This document shows, one piece after another, positions 8,536 to 17,725 of a stretch of DNA of 64,000 nucleotides (positions are counted from its first letter, which is position 1; each line of letters starts with the position of its first letter). The stretch comes from DYMC01 sp035406705. Lineage in GTDB: Bacteria; Verrucomicrobiota; Lentisphaeria; Victivallales; GWF2-50-93. The translations under genes were made by a program, and so were the position numbers. The notes beneath the pieces were generated by a model. The model was not told the origin of the DNA. It ran no database searches and saw only the letters and a list, made by a program, of their open reading frames with translations. The stretch lies in NCBI GenBank assembly GCA_964426675.1, contig CAYRRM010000001.1, forward strand, positions 62,001-126,000, in the 5' to 3' direction.

Positions 8536-9960
8536 TTATTCATGATGGTGTATAAGTGAATTTTTTTCGAGTTCATTTTTCTGGTGAGCACCTTCTATTG
8601 AGATTGGATATTCACCTGTAAAGCAGGCAGTACAGAAATCTTTCGTTGCAAACGGCGCGAGAAGACCATCTACACTTAGATAACCTAATGAGTCAGCCTG
8701 TATAAATTCTTTTATTTCATCTACGCTCTTATTTCCGGCGATTAATTCTTCTTTTGTTGGAAAATCAATGCCAAAGAAACATGGATGAGCTGAAGGGGGA
8801 CAGGAAATTCTTACGTGGACTTCTTTTGCGCCTGCAGAACGTAGCATTGCGACTCTTTTTTTTACGGTATTTCCTCTTACAATAGAGTCATCTACTATAA
8901 TTATACGTTTTCCTTTTACTACTTCTTTGAGGATTGCAAGTTTTAAATCTATTCCTTTGCTACGTTCTCCCTGTGATGGCATTATGAAAGTTCTACCGAT
9001 ATAATGATTACGTATGAATCCAAAATCCAGGGGGATTCCACTTTGTTTTGCGAATCCGAGTGCTGCAGAATTTCCACTATCAGGCACAGGAATTACAATA
9101 TCAGCATTTGCTGGATGTTCCTTCGCCAGACGCATGCCATACTGCACTCTAATTTCATGAACATTTTTTCCGAAAACAACGCTATCTGGTCTGGCAAAGT
9201 AAACGATTTCAAATATACATTGTGAAAGCTTTGAGTTTTTATTTGTTGAAAAGAAAGTTGAACTGAGTCCATTTTCGTCTATTTTGATTAATTCTCCTGG
9301 AAGGACATCTCTTACAAAGTCAGCACCGAGCTGGTTTATAGCGCAAGTTTCACTTGAAATTATCCATGAATTATCAATTTTTCCTATTGATAAAGGACGA
9401 AAACCATTTGGATCTCTGGCCGCAAAAATCTGGGATTTATTCATCAATAGGAAGCAGAAAGCGCCTTTTAGAACGGAGAGCGCCCTCTCTATGCGATTCG
9501 CTTTGATTCTGAATTCTGGATCAGAAAGAAGATGAACAAGTATTTCACTATCAGTACTCGTTTGAAAGATAGCGCCTTCATACTGATATTTTGCTCTTAA
9601 TTCAGCGGCATTTACAAGATTTCCATTATGTGCAACTGCCCAGATACCATCTGCGCACTCAGCTACAAGTGGCTGGATATTTTGGATCCTGCTTGAGCCT
9701 GTTGTTGAGTAACGAACATGCCCGATGCCTAAATGTCCTGTCAGATTGGAAATATTCTTCCTGTTAAAGACATCATTAACCAGTCCGTGTCCTTTCACAG
9801 AGTTAATCTTTTCTCCGTCACTTATTACCATTCCGGCACTTTCTTGACCGCGATGTTGAAGAGAGAAAAGACCTTTAAAAATTAATGATGAAGCATCTTT
9901 ATTTCCAAAAATTGCAAACAGGCCACACTCTTCTTTTGGGTGGTCTGAGTTTATTATCAT
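8536..9960 (-). CDS. purF: Amidophosphoribosyltransferase
   Basis: PurF catalyses the first committed step of purine synthesis, making phosphoribosylamine from PRPP and glutamine. The N-terminus reads MIINSDHPKEECGLFAIFG, so an 11-residue propeptide precedes the nucleophile Cys12. The PRPP-binding loop is RIIIVDDSIVRGNTVKKR. The C-terminal FCTACFTGEYP has the Cys arrangement of the Bacillus-type enzyme, which is cleaved on maturation and carries a 4Fe-4S cluster; the cluster here is inferred from that likeness. Its ATG overlaps the gltD stop in an ATGA junction, indicating one transcript. Confidence 0.97.
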   Translation of the reverse strand: MIINSDHPKEECGLFAIFGNKDASSLIFKGLFSLQHRGQESAGMVISDGEKINSVKGHGLVNDVFNRKNISNLTGHLGIGHVRYSTTGSSRIQNIQPLVAECADGIWAVAHNGNLVNAAELRAKYQYEGAIFQTSTDSEILVHLLSDPEFRIKANRIERALSVLKGAFCFLLMNKSQIFAARDPNGFRPLSIGKIDNSWIISSETCAINQLGADFVRDVLPGELIKIDENGLSSTFFSTNKNSKLSQCIFEIVYFARPDSVVFGKNVHEIRVQYGMRLAKEHPANADIVIPVPDSGNSAALGFAKQSGIPLDFGFIRNHYIGRTFIMPSQGERSKGIDLKLAILKEVVKGKRIIIVDDSIVRGNTVKKRVAMLRSAGAKEVHVRISCPPSAHPCFFGIDFPTKEELIAGNKSVDEIKEFIQADSLGYLSVDGLLAPFATKDFCTACFTGEYPISIEGAHQKNELEKNSLIHHHE

Positions 9961-11389
9961 TTTTCCTCCAGGTATTTTATGACTGATTTTGCGCTTTTTA
10001 GACCGTCGGCAATAGCTCTGACAACAAGGGAAGCTCCCTGGGTCATATCGCCGGCTACAAATACGCCTTGAACACTAGTCATGTTCCCGGGGGTACGAAC
10101 TATAAACCCTTTTTTATCAAGTTCAAGTCCAAGTTCTTCAACATATATATTTTTTCCTGGTCCTATGAATCCCATTGCCAGTAATATTAAATCGGAATTC
10201 ATTACGAATTCGGAGTTTGGAATTTCTTCTGATATCCACTGACCATTTTCATTTTTTTTCCAATTCAACTTTACAGCGTGTATTTTCTTTACGTTGCCGT
10301 TTTCATCTCCTACGATTTTTTCGTTAATACTCCCCAGAGCCTCTTTCCACCTTCCTTATGACTGCTGGATTCTCTAAGAATTAGAGGCCATTCTGGCCAT
10401 GGTGTTTCTGGTGGGCGGGTTTTTGGAGGTTCAGGTAAAATTTCTATTTGGGTTACGGATTTTGCCCCCTGTCTTAAGGCTGTCCCGACGCAGTCTGCGC
10501 CTGTGTCTCCACCGCCAATGACAATGACATTTTTATTTTTTGCGCTTATGACTTTATCTTCAGGGATAATTTCTCCATCCAATATGCGAGTTTGTTGAAT
10601 AAGGTAAGGCATAGCGAAGAAAATCCCTTTTAGTTCTTTACCTGGAACATCCAGACCTCTGGGTTGGCGAGCTCCTCCGGCGAGTATTACAGCATCGAAT
10701 CTTGTATGTATATATCTTGCTGAAATGTCTTTACCTACTTCGACATTTGTTTCGAATATTATACCACTTTGTTCCATTAACTTTATTCTTCTGTCAACGA
10801 TTCCCTTTTCAAGTTTGAAATTCGGTATTCCGTATCTGAGAATTCCGCCTGGTTTAGGTGCGTTTTCATATACTGTTACTTCATAGCCGTGTTTATTAAG
10901 ATAATATGCTGCAGCCAAACCTGCTGGACCTGATCCTATAATTGCCACTTTTTTATCTTTTTTATTTTCAACTTTTTTTTCATTGAGATAGAATCCGTAT
11001 TCAAAGGCTTTTTCAGCTACTGCCAATTCTATCTGTCTTATTGTTACAGGTTCACCGTTTAATCCTGCTACGCATGACGCTTCGCATGGGGCAGGGCATA
11101 TTCTGCCCGTGAATTCTGGAAAAGGGTTAGTGGTAGAGATTATTTGCCATGCCTCTTTCCAACGACCGTTAGATATATGTTCATTGACCTCTGGTATTGT
11201 ATTGGTAAGAGGACAACCATAGCCATGACAGAATGGCACTCCGCAGTCCATACACCGCATAGCCTGGATTTTAATTTCATCTTCAGTTAATCTTATTTCA
11301 ACCGGGTTAAAATCATTGATTCTTTCTTTTACTGGTCTATACGAGGGATTTTTTCTATTTATTTCGAGAAAAGCTCTTTCTTTATTCAT
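9957..11389 (-). pseudogene. gltD: Glutamate synthase small chain, broken by a frameshift
   Basis: GltD transfers electrons from NAD(P)H to GltB. The N-terminal part (start at 11389, MNKERAFLEINRKNPSY) has the Cys-rich cluster region CMDCGVPFCHGYGCPL and CPAPCEASC, then the FAD site VAIIGSGPAGLAAA and the NAD(P) site VIVIGGGDTGADC. It reads as far as LWGVLTKKS and stops at 10310. The natural continuation (IVGDENGNVKKIHAVKLNW...) is one frame away and runs to 9957, ending with VFVAGDMTQGASLVVRAIADG. The break is at six A residues (10316-10321 on the plus strand). One missing base from the assembly or a real mutation would explain it. The start overlaps the gltB stop by 8 nt. Confidence 0.9.
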
Positions 11390-14300
11390 CTTCAAGCTCC
11401 TTTCTTTCAACTGCGAGGTCATCTTCACTCATCATTCCAAGGACTTTTCTGTATTCCATTGGAAATACTTTTATAAAATAAGGTATTGCACCTTCCCAAT
11501 TATCCAAAATTTGTTTTGCTTTTTGGCTTCCTGTATAAAAGAAATGTTCTTCTATCATTTTCTTTAGCTCCTTTATGTCGTCTTGATTTTTTAATAATTC
11601 GAGATCTACTGTTTTGAGATTGCAACGGTCATCAAAAAGCCCCGTATCATCATAGACATATGCGATTCCACCACTCATTCCAGCGGCAAAGTTTACACCT
11701 GTTTTACCAAGAATTACTACTCTTCCTCTTGTCATATATTCACATCCATGATCGCCTACACCTTCTACGACAGCATAAGCACCACTATTTCTAATGGCAA
11801 ATCGTTCTCCAGCCTGCCCATTTATAAATATTTTGCCTCCTGTTGCTCCATACAATATTACATTACCGGCAATTATGTTATCTTCCGCTTTGTATTTTAT
11901 TCCCTTTGGAGGTTTTATAATAATTTTTCCGCCAGAAAGACCCTTTCCAACATAATCATTTGCATCTCCTTCGAGGAAGAGGGTTACTCCTTTGCTAAGA
12001 AATGCACCAAAACTTTGTCCAGCTGATCCTTTGAAATTAATTGTAATCGTATCATGAGGTAAGCCATCTAAGCCATATAATTTTGCAATTTTTCCGGATA
12101 TCATAGTTCCTACAGTTCTATGAATATTCTTTATCTCCGCATCGATTGTAATTTTTTCTCTTTTTTCTATTGCTGGTTCTATTTTTTTAAGTAATTCTAA
12201 ATCGAGAGCATTGTCAAGTCCATGATCTTGTTTTATTGTACATCTGACGTGTTCTGGTGGTGCGCTGATTCTCTGTAGTATTCCGGATAAATCAACTCCT
12301 TTTGCCTTCCAGAAGGAGATAGCATCATTCATTTCGATAAGATCATTTCTACCAATCAATTCGTCAACTTTTCGGATTCCGAGCTTAGCCATATATTCCC
12401 TCAATTCTTCAGCAATCATCATAAAGTAGTTCTGGATAAATTCTGGTTTTCCTGAAAACCTTTTTCTTAATTCAGGATCTTGAGTCGCTACGCCGACGGG
12501 ACAGGTGTTATTGTGGCACTTTCTCATCATAACACAACCACATACAATTAGAGCAGAAGTTGCAAAACCGTATTCCTCTGCCCCCAATAGAGCTGCAATT
12601 AAGACATCTCTACCCGTTCTCATTTGCCCATCCACCTGCAGACGCACTCTGCTTCTTAAACCATTAAGCACAAGAGTTTGTTGAGTTTCGGCAATACCGA
12701 GTTCCCACGGGGCTCCAGCGTGTTTTATTGATGAGAGGGGGGCAGCTCCGGTTCCTCCGTCATATCCACTTATTAAAATCATATCAGCATGAGCTTTTGC
12801 GACGCCAGCGGCGATTGTACCCACACCGACTTCGGAAACGAGTTTCACTGAAATTCTCGCGGAAGGATTAGCATTTTTCAAATCATATATTAATTGAGCA
12901 AGATCCTCTATTGAATAAATATCATGGTGTGGTGGAGGAGAAATTAGAGTAACTCCAGGTGTTGAATGCCTTACTCTTGCTATTTCCTTATTAACTTTAT
13001 GTCCAGGTAGATGTCCACCTTCTCCAGGTTTTGCCCCCTGTGCTATTTTTATTTGAAGTTCTCTTGCATTTACAAGATATTCTATTGTTACTCCAAAACG
13101 CCCACTGGCAACTTGTTTTACAGAACTGCATAGGCTGTCTCCGTTTGGCAGAGGGATATACCTCGCTGAATCTTCCCCTCCCTCACCACTGTTACTCATC
13201 GCTTTGAGTCTGTTCATTGCAATGGCAAGAGTTTCATGAGTTTCTCTGCTGATAGAGCCAAAAGACATAGCTCCTGTTGCAAATCTTTTTACGATTTCAG
13301 TTGCCGGTTCTACTTCATCTATAGAAATAGGTTCTTTTGCAAATTTTATTTTAAAAAGTCCTCTAATTGTTGAGAGATTTTCATTCTGGTTATTTATAGA
13401 TTCTGCGAATTGCCTATAAATATCCATTCGATTTTCTCTTGTTGCTCGTTGAAGAAGACTTATGCTTTTCGGTGTCCATAGATGGCGTTCTCCATCAACT
13501 CTGTACTTATATTGTCCGCCACTTGGTAGAATGTCTTGTGTATCTGGATCAGTATTATGATAAGCTGAAAAATATCTTGAATTTGCTTCTGCAGCAATTT
13601 CATCAAGTCCTATTCCTTCAATTCGAGTAGGTGTACCTTCAAAGTATCTATCTACTAAGGACTTTTTCAATCCTATTGCTTCAAATATCTGAGCATTTCT
13701 ATAACTTCGTAGTGTTGAAATTCCCATTTTTGACATTATTTTCAAGAGTCCTTTGCAGATTGCATTGATATAATTTTCTATTGCTTCTACTACAAGGATT
13801 TTTTTGTTCATTCTATTGTTTTTTACCATTTCTGCAATTGTTTCAAAAGCGAGATATGGATTTATAGCGGATGCTCCATAGCCGAGGAGCAGAGCCATGT
13901 GCATTACTTCTCTTGCTTCGGCAGTTCTAGCTATTATACCGATACTTGTTCTCATCCCTTTTTTAAGCAGGTGTCTATGAACTGCGGATACCGCGAGTAG
14001 TATAGGAATAGGCGTTTCATTTTCGGAAAGGTTGTAATCAGAGATGACTATTAACCTGCTGCCAGTAGAAATATTTTCTTCGGCGCTTTTACAAAGGCTT
14101 TCAAGTGCTTTTTCCAGGTCAGCTCCATTGCCTCCTGCCTTGAAGGCAGCTTTGAGTTCTACGGCTTTGAAATCATCAGAATTAATCTTCATAATACATT
14201 CAAGATCATCATTTGTAAGGATAGGATGGCGTAATTTAATCAATCTGGCGTGTTTTGGTGTTTCATCAAGGATTGCATCAGGATTGCCGATAAGAGTCAT

Positions 14301-15908
14301 GAGAGTCATCACGAGTTCTTCTCTTTCAGGATCTATGGCAGGATTTGTTACTTGCGCGAACATTTGTTTGAAATACCAAAATAGCAATTGAGGACGCTCT
14401 GAAAAAATGGCAAGAGGCTGGTCAGAACCCATTGAACCCTTGGGTTCATCTGCATTAAGGGCCATTGGCTCCAATAATACTTTTTCATCTTCCCTCGTAT
14501 AACCAAATAGTTTTTGTCTTTTTCTAAGAGTATCAAGTTCAACTGCTACGGGAGAAACAGAATCGAATAGACCACGTATATTGATCCTATTCTCATTTAC
14601 CCACCTACGATAGGGTTGTTTTCTCGCAAGAGCCATTTTTACTTCTGTGTCTTTCATTATCCTCCCATTGAGAGTATCAACAAGTATGATTTGCCCCGGT
14701 CTCAAAGCGCCTTTTTCTTTTATATTTTCAGGAGGGAATTCTATTACACCGGTTTCAGATGCCAGAGTCATTATTCCATCATATGTGACAGTGTATCTTG
14801 CTGGGCGTAATCCATTGCGGTCTAATAAGCATCCCACATATCTTCCATCGGTGAACGCTACGGCAGCGGGTCCGTCCCATGGTTCCATAATTCCAGCATG
14901 ATAATCAAAAAATCCTCTCAGATCTGGCCCCATAGGATACTTTATTCCCCATCCTTGAGGAATCATCATAACCAGAGAGTGATGAATTTCTCTTCCTCCA
15001 AGATTAAGGAGTTCAAGTACGTTATCAAGGGAGGCGGAGTCGCTGCCACCCTTTTCAATTATTGGAAATAATTTTTTTACATCGTCTTTAAATTTGTCAG
15101 ATCTTAAATTCTTTTCCCTGGAACACATATTCTCGCGATTGCCCTTTATGGTATTTATTTCACCATTATGAGCCAAAAGACGAAATGGTTGGGCAAGTTT
15201 CCAACATGGAAAAGTATTTGTACTGAAACGCTGATGAACTACAACCAGTGAACTTTGTATATTCTTATCATTTAAATCTTTGTAAAATGCTGGGACCTGA
15301 GGGGCTTGCATAAGGCCTTTATAAACAATGGTCTTGGAAGAACAACTGCATATATAAAAGTCTTCTAATGGTCCAAGATTTATTAAAACCTTCTTTTCCC
15401 ACTGTTTTCTAAAAACGTATAACTTCCTTTCAAAATCATCAGATTTTAAATGCTCGGATTTTAAAAAGCATTGCCAGATCGATGGCATTTCATTCCGTGC
15501 TTGTTCGCCAAGAACAGAAGGAATAACCGGAACTTCACGCCACCCAAGAAGGGTAAGGTTTTCCTCCGACGCTGTAGTAGCGGCATAGTTCATACATTGC
15601 CGTCTCTTTCCTACCTCCATAGGCAGAAAGCACATTGCAACACCATATTCCTCAGGTAAATTTATTTTTAAATGTTCTGCTTCAGACCTGAAAAAATTAT
15701 CAGGAATTTGAAAAAGCAATCCAGCTCCATCTCCCGTGCTTTTATCGGCACCTAATGCACCTCGGTGAAGAAGGTTATTCAAAATCTCAATACCTTTTTT
15801 TATTATGTCATGAGACTTTTCACCATTTATATTAACAACAAATCCTACGCCGCAGGAATCATGTTCATACTCAGGGGAATAAAGCCCCTGTAAGCGTGGT
15901 AACCCCAT
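11382..15908 (-). CDS. gltB: Glutamate synthase large chain
   Basis: GltB converts glutamine plus 2-oxoglutarate to two glutamates. The 1508-residue protein has an 18-residue propeptide followed by Cys19 in CGVGFVVNINGEK, a class II amidotransferase nucleophile. The central and FMN-binding domains follow, including GEGGEDSARY and SGYDGGTGAAPLSS. The 3Fe-4S site is CGCVMMRKCHNNTCPVG, and the C-terminal beta-helix is rich in Gly. The length is normal. It is the first gene of the amidotransferase run, with an AAGGAG site upstream. Its promoter region is shared with the divergent GntR-SBP regulator and contains inverted ACAATTTTG repeats. Confidence 0.97.
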   Translation of the reverse strand: MGLPRLQGLYSPEYEHDSCGVGFVVNINGEKSHDIIKKGIEILNNLLHRGALGADKSTGDGAGLLFQIPDNFFRSEAEHLKINLPEEYGVAMCFLPMEVGKRRQCMNYAATTASEENLTLLGWREVPVIPSVLGEQARNEMPSIWQCFLKSEHLKSDDFERKLYVFRKQWEKKVLINLGPLEDFYICSCSSKTIVYKGLMQAPQVPAFYKDLNDKNIQSSLVVVHQRFSTNTFPCWKLAQPFRLLAHNGEINTIKGNRENMCSREKNLRSDKFKDDVKKLFPIIEKGGSDSASLDNVLELLNLGGREIHHSLVMMIPQGWGIKYPMGPDLRGFFDYHAGIMEPWDGPAAVAFTDGRYVGCLLDRNGLRPARYTVTYDGIMTLASETGVIEFPPENIKEKGALRPGQIILVDTLNGRIMKDTEVKMALARKQPYRRWVNENRINIRGLFDSVSPVAVELDTLRKRQKLFGYTREDEKVLLEPMALNADEPKGSMGSDQPLAIFSERPQLLFWYFKQMFAQVTNPAIDPEREELVMTLMTLIGNPDAILDETPKHARLIKLRHPILTNDDLECIMKINSDDFKAVELKAAFKAGGNGADLEKALESLCKSAEENISTGSRLIVISDYNLSENETPIPILLAVSAVHRHLLKKGMRTSIGIIARTAEAREVMHMALLLGYGASAINPYLAFETIAEMVKNNRMNKKILVVEAIENYINAICKGLLKIMSKMGISTLRSYRNAQIFEAIGLKKSLVDRYFEGTPTRIEGIGLDEIAAEANSRYFSAYHNTDPDTQDILPSGGQYKYRVDGERHLWTPKSISLLQRATRENRMDIYRQFAESINNQNENLSTIRGLFKIKFAKEPISIDEVEPATEIVKRFATGAMSFGSISRETHETLAIAMNRLKAMSNSGEGGEDSARYIPLPNGDSLCSSVKQVASGRFGVTIEYLVNARELQIKIAQGAKPGEGGHLPGHKVNKEIARVRHSTPGVTLISPPPHHDIYSIEDLAQLIYDLKNANPSARISVKLVSEVGVGTIAAGVAKAHADMILISGYDGGTGAAPLSSIKHAGAPWELGIAETQQTLVLNGLRSRVRLQVDGQMRTGRDVLIAALLGAEEYGFATSALIVCGCVMMRKCHNNTCPVGVATQDPELRKRFSGKPEFIQNYFMMIAEELREYMAKLGIRKVDELIGRNDLIEMNDAISFWKAKGVDLSGILQRISAPPEHVRCTIKQDHGLDNALDLELLKKIEPAIEKREKITIDAEIKNIHRTVGTMISGKIAKLYGLDGLPHDTITINFKGSAGQSFGAFLSKGVTLFLEGDANDYVGKGLSGGKIIIKPPKGIKYKAEDNIIAGNVILYGATGGKIFINGQAGERFAIRNSGAYAVVEGVGDHGCEYMTRGRVVILGKTGVNFAAGMSGGIAYVYDDTGLFDDRCNLKTVDLELLKNQDDIKELKKMIEEHFFYTGSQKAKQILDNWEGAIPYFIKVFPMEYRKVLGMMSEDDLAVERKELEDE

Positions 15909-16292
15909 TGCTATTTTCTCCTTATTTTATTTTTGTGAGAAGTGAAATTTAATATTTGTACTATTTTTTTCCACTTATTTTTTATTAAATAACAATTTTG
16001 AAACTTTATTCAAAATTGTATTTTCTAAGCAATAAAAATGCCATAAATTCGATATTACATTATAACATATTGAAAATAAAGAGAAAATATTTTTTATATT
16101 TTATAAATATCCTAAAAAAAATACAATTTTGTTATTTTTTTATCCAATTTTATTACAAAATTGTATTTTTCCTTCTTTTTTTTTATTTTTATAAAATTTT
16201 TTTTATTTTTTTCTTGACTTTTTATAAAAAGATACTATTTTGGTATCTTATAATATGTAAAAAAAACTTTTTTAATAAAATTGGTATTTAAA
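15909..16292. promoter_or_regulatory. Divergent gltB / GntR-SBP control region with inverted repeats
   Basis: This very AT-rich 384-nt gap contains four copies of a near-palindromic box around ACAATTTTG/CAAAATTGT. Two form a perfect 11-bp inverted repeat (ACAATTTTGAA at 15992-16002 and its complement at 16009-16019). Two form a perfect 15-bp inverted repeat (16118-16132 and 16155-16169, AAAATACAATTTTGT). The first pair is about 90-110 nt upstream of gltB. Binding of a dimeric regulator, possibly the adjacent GntR protein, is inferred. I see no gene in the gap. Confidence 0.55.
16229..16249 (+). promoter_or_regulatory. Candidate operator at the GntR-SBP promoter
   Basis: A 7-bp inverted repeat, AAGATAC and GTATCTT with a 7-nt spacer, runs into a TATAAT hexamer at 16249-16254. 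A TTGACT hexamer lies at 16214-16219, too far from TATAAT to pair with it. GGTATC-like words recur at 16282 and 16296, around the start codon. Position and symmetry suggest autoregulation by the GntR protein. Confidence 0.4.
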
Positions 16293-17714
16293 ATGGTATC
16301 TAAAATAAAGTCGTTAAAATTCCAGTTAATAAAAGACAAAATATTATCTTTTTTTTCTCGTGAAGATAGAGAAAAATTACCTAGTGAGAGAGAGTTGTGT
16401 GAATTATTCAAAGTTAGTAGAACAACGATTAGAAAAGCATTGGCTGAACTTGAGAAATCCAGGCTTATATCCAGGAAAGTTGGATCTGGAACCTTTATTA
16501 TCTCTAAAAAACGATCCCAACTGATATGGTTTTTATGTGTAGGAACACCACCGCAGTTGTTATCATTTTTTGAGAGAGAAATAAACAGTTTCATGAATGA
16601 GAGATATAACGTTGATATCAGGCTTTTACATATTGATGCCAGAAGGTTGGCAGATGAAATAAGGGTTCGTACAGGGATAAAAATAATTTTAGCTCCAAAT
16701 TTTGGTTATTTAATAGCTACAAGGATGCTTTTTCCATTAAATGAGATGGAAGACTTTACTGATTGCCTGAGTTATATAAATAGTAATTATATTGAATGGT
16801 ATAGTTCTGCAAAGGAACGAAAAAGTTGTTATTCTATTCCACTTTTTGTTGATACTGAAGTTTTTGCTGTAAATGTAAAACTTGCCGAGGAACTTGGTAT
16901 TCCTCTTCCTCCTATTAATTGGGACGATATTATTAAATGGTTGAATAGGGTAGGAAAGGAAAGGTTTTCTGGTAGAAAAATAAAAGGGGGATTACTTGCC
17001 AAAACCGGAAGAAATGCTGTTAATCCTCCTCCTATAGCATATTATATTTCTGCATCTCAAGGGAAACATTTTATAATAAATGAAGAGGGGCAGACAAAAT
17101 TTGATTTTGCTGTTGGGAATAAGTGGTTAGATTTTTTTAAATCTTGCCATCAAAGCGGTGAAATTTTTTATGAAAGTGAGTGTTCAGAAATATCTCCATT
17201 GTTTGGAAATGATATACTTTTTGCATTTAAAGTTGGTTCCTGGATTATACAACAAAAACATCTTTTTCCTTCTAGTCCATTGGAACTTTTCTTTATACCA
17301 TCACCACCAGGTATAAAAGGAAACTATTCTTTAATTAGTTCATTGGGAATGGGGATCATAAACGATGCCGTTATTCATAGAAATGCTCTTCACATAGCAT
17401 GGGATTTCATTAAAAAACTTGTTTGTTCTGTTGATGTGCAACGGCGGCTTGTAGAAAACTATTTTGGGATTTCAATAAATACAGAGATTTTTTCAGAGCA
17501 AAAGTCCAAAAAAGAATATATCCCATTTATTCAGTCTCTTTCTATGGGAACAATGCGTTCTGACCACCCCGCACAACATGGAATTCTAAAAGTTATGAGG
17601 ATTTACTTTGATAAAGTTATAAAAGGTGAACTTTCTGTAAATGACGCATGTTCACAAATTCAGGAAATTGGAGAATTACAAATTGAGATAGAAAATGAAA
17701 GATTTTTAGTCTAA
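16293..17714 (+). CDS. GntR-type regulator fused to a family-1 solute-binding domain
   Basis: The N-terminal 70 residues are a GntR winged helix: REKLPSERELCELFKVSRTTIRKALAELEKSRLISRKVGSGTFI. The remaining roughly 390 residues look like an ABC-sugar solute-binding protein of family 1, with VPLFVDTEVFAVNVKLAEELGIPLP-type and WIIQQKHLFPSSPLELFFIPSPPG-type segments. There is no signal peptide, so the binding domain acts in the cytoplasm as a ligand sensor. A sugar or oligosaccharide ligand is inferred from the GH5 gene downstream. The ATG at 16293 is preferred over the in-frame TTG at 16281; neither has a good ribosome-binding site. It is followed after 11 nt by the prepilin-like gene. Confidence 0.75.
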   Translation: MVSKIKSLKFQLIKDKILSFFSREDREKLPSERELCELFKVSRTTIRKALAELEKSRLISRKVGSGTFIISKKRSQLIWFLCVGTPPQLLSFFEREINSFMNERYNVDIRLLHIDARRLADEIRVRTGIKIILAPNFGYLIATRMLFPLNEMEDFTDCLSYINSNYIEWYSSAKERKSCYSIPLFVDTEVFAVNVKLAEELGIPLPPINWDDIIKWLNRVGKERFSGRKIKGGLLAKTGRNAVNPPPIAYYISASQGKHFIINEEGQTKFDFAVGNKWLDFFKSCHQSGEIFYESECSEISPLFGNDILFAFKVGSWIIQQKHLFPSSPLELFFIPSPPGIKGNYSLISSLGMGIINDAVIHRNALHIAWDFIKKLVCSVDVQRRLVENYFGISINTEIFSEQKSKKEYIPFIQSLSMGTMRSDHPAQHGILKVMRIYFDKVIKGELSVNDACSQIQEIGELQIEIENERFLV

Positions 17715-17725
17715 AGGAGCTTTTT

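Noticed and set aside
9493..9501. GCGATTCGC as a further palindrome copy
   Set aside because: The spacer is one base and the outer TT/AA arms are missing, so it does not fit the TTGCGA-N3-TCGCAA form.
10310..10325. Programmed -1 ribosomal frameshift in gltD
   Set aside because: The base before the A run is G, so the P-site tRNA would not re-pair well, and gltD is not known to use frameshifting. Homopolymer error is more likely.
3335..15659. Many plus-strand open frames opposite gltB to carA
   Set aside because: They are shadows of highly conserved minus-strand genes, with no ribosome-binding sites or domains.
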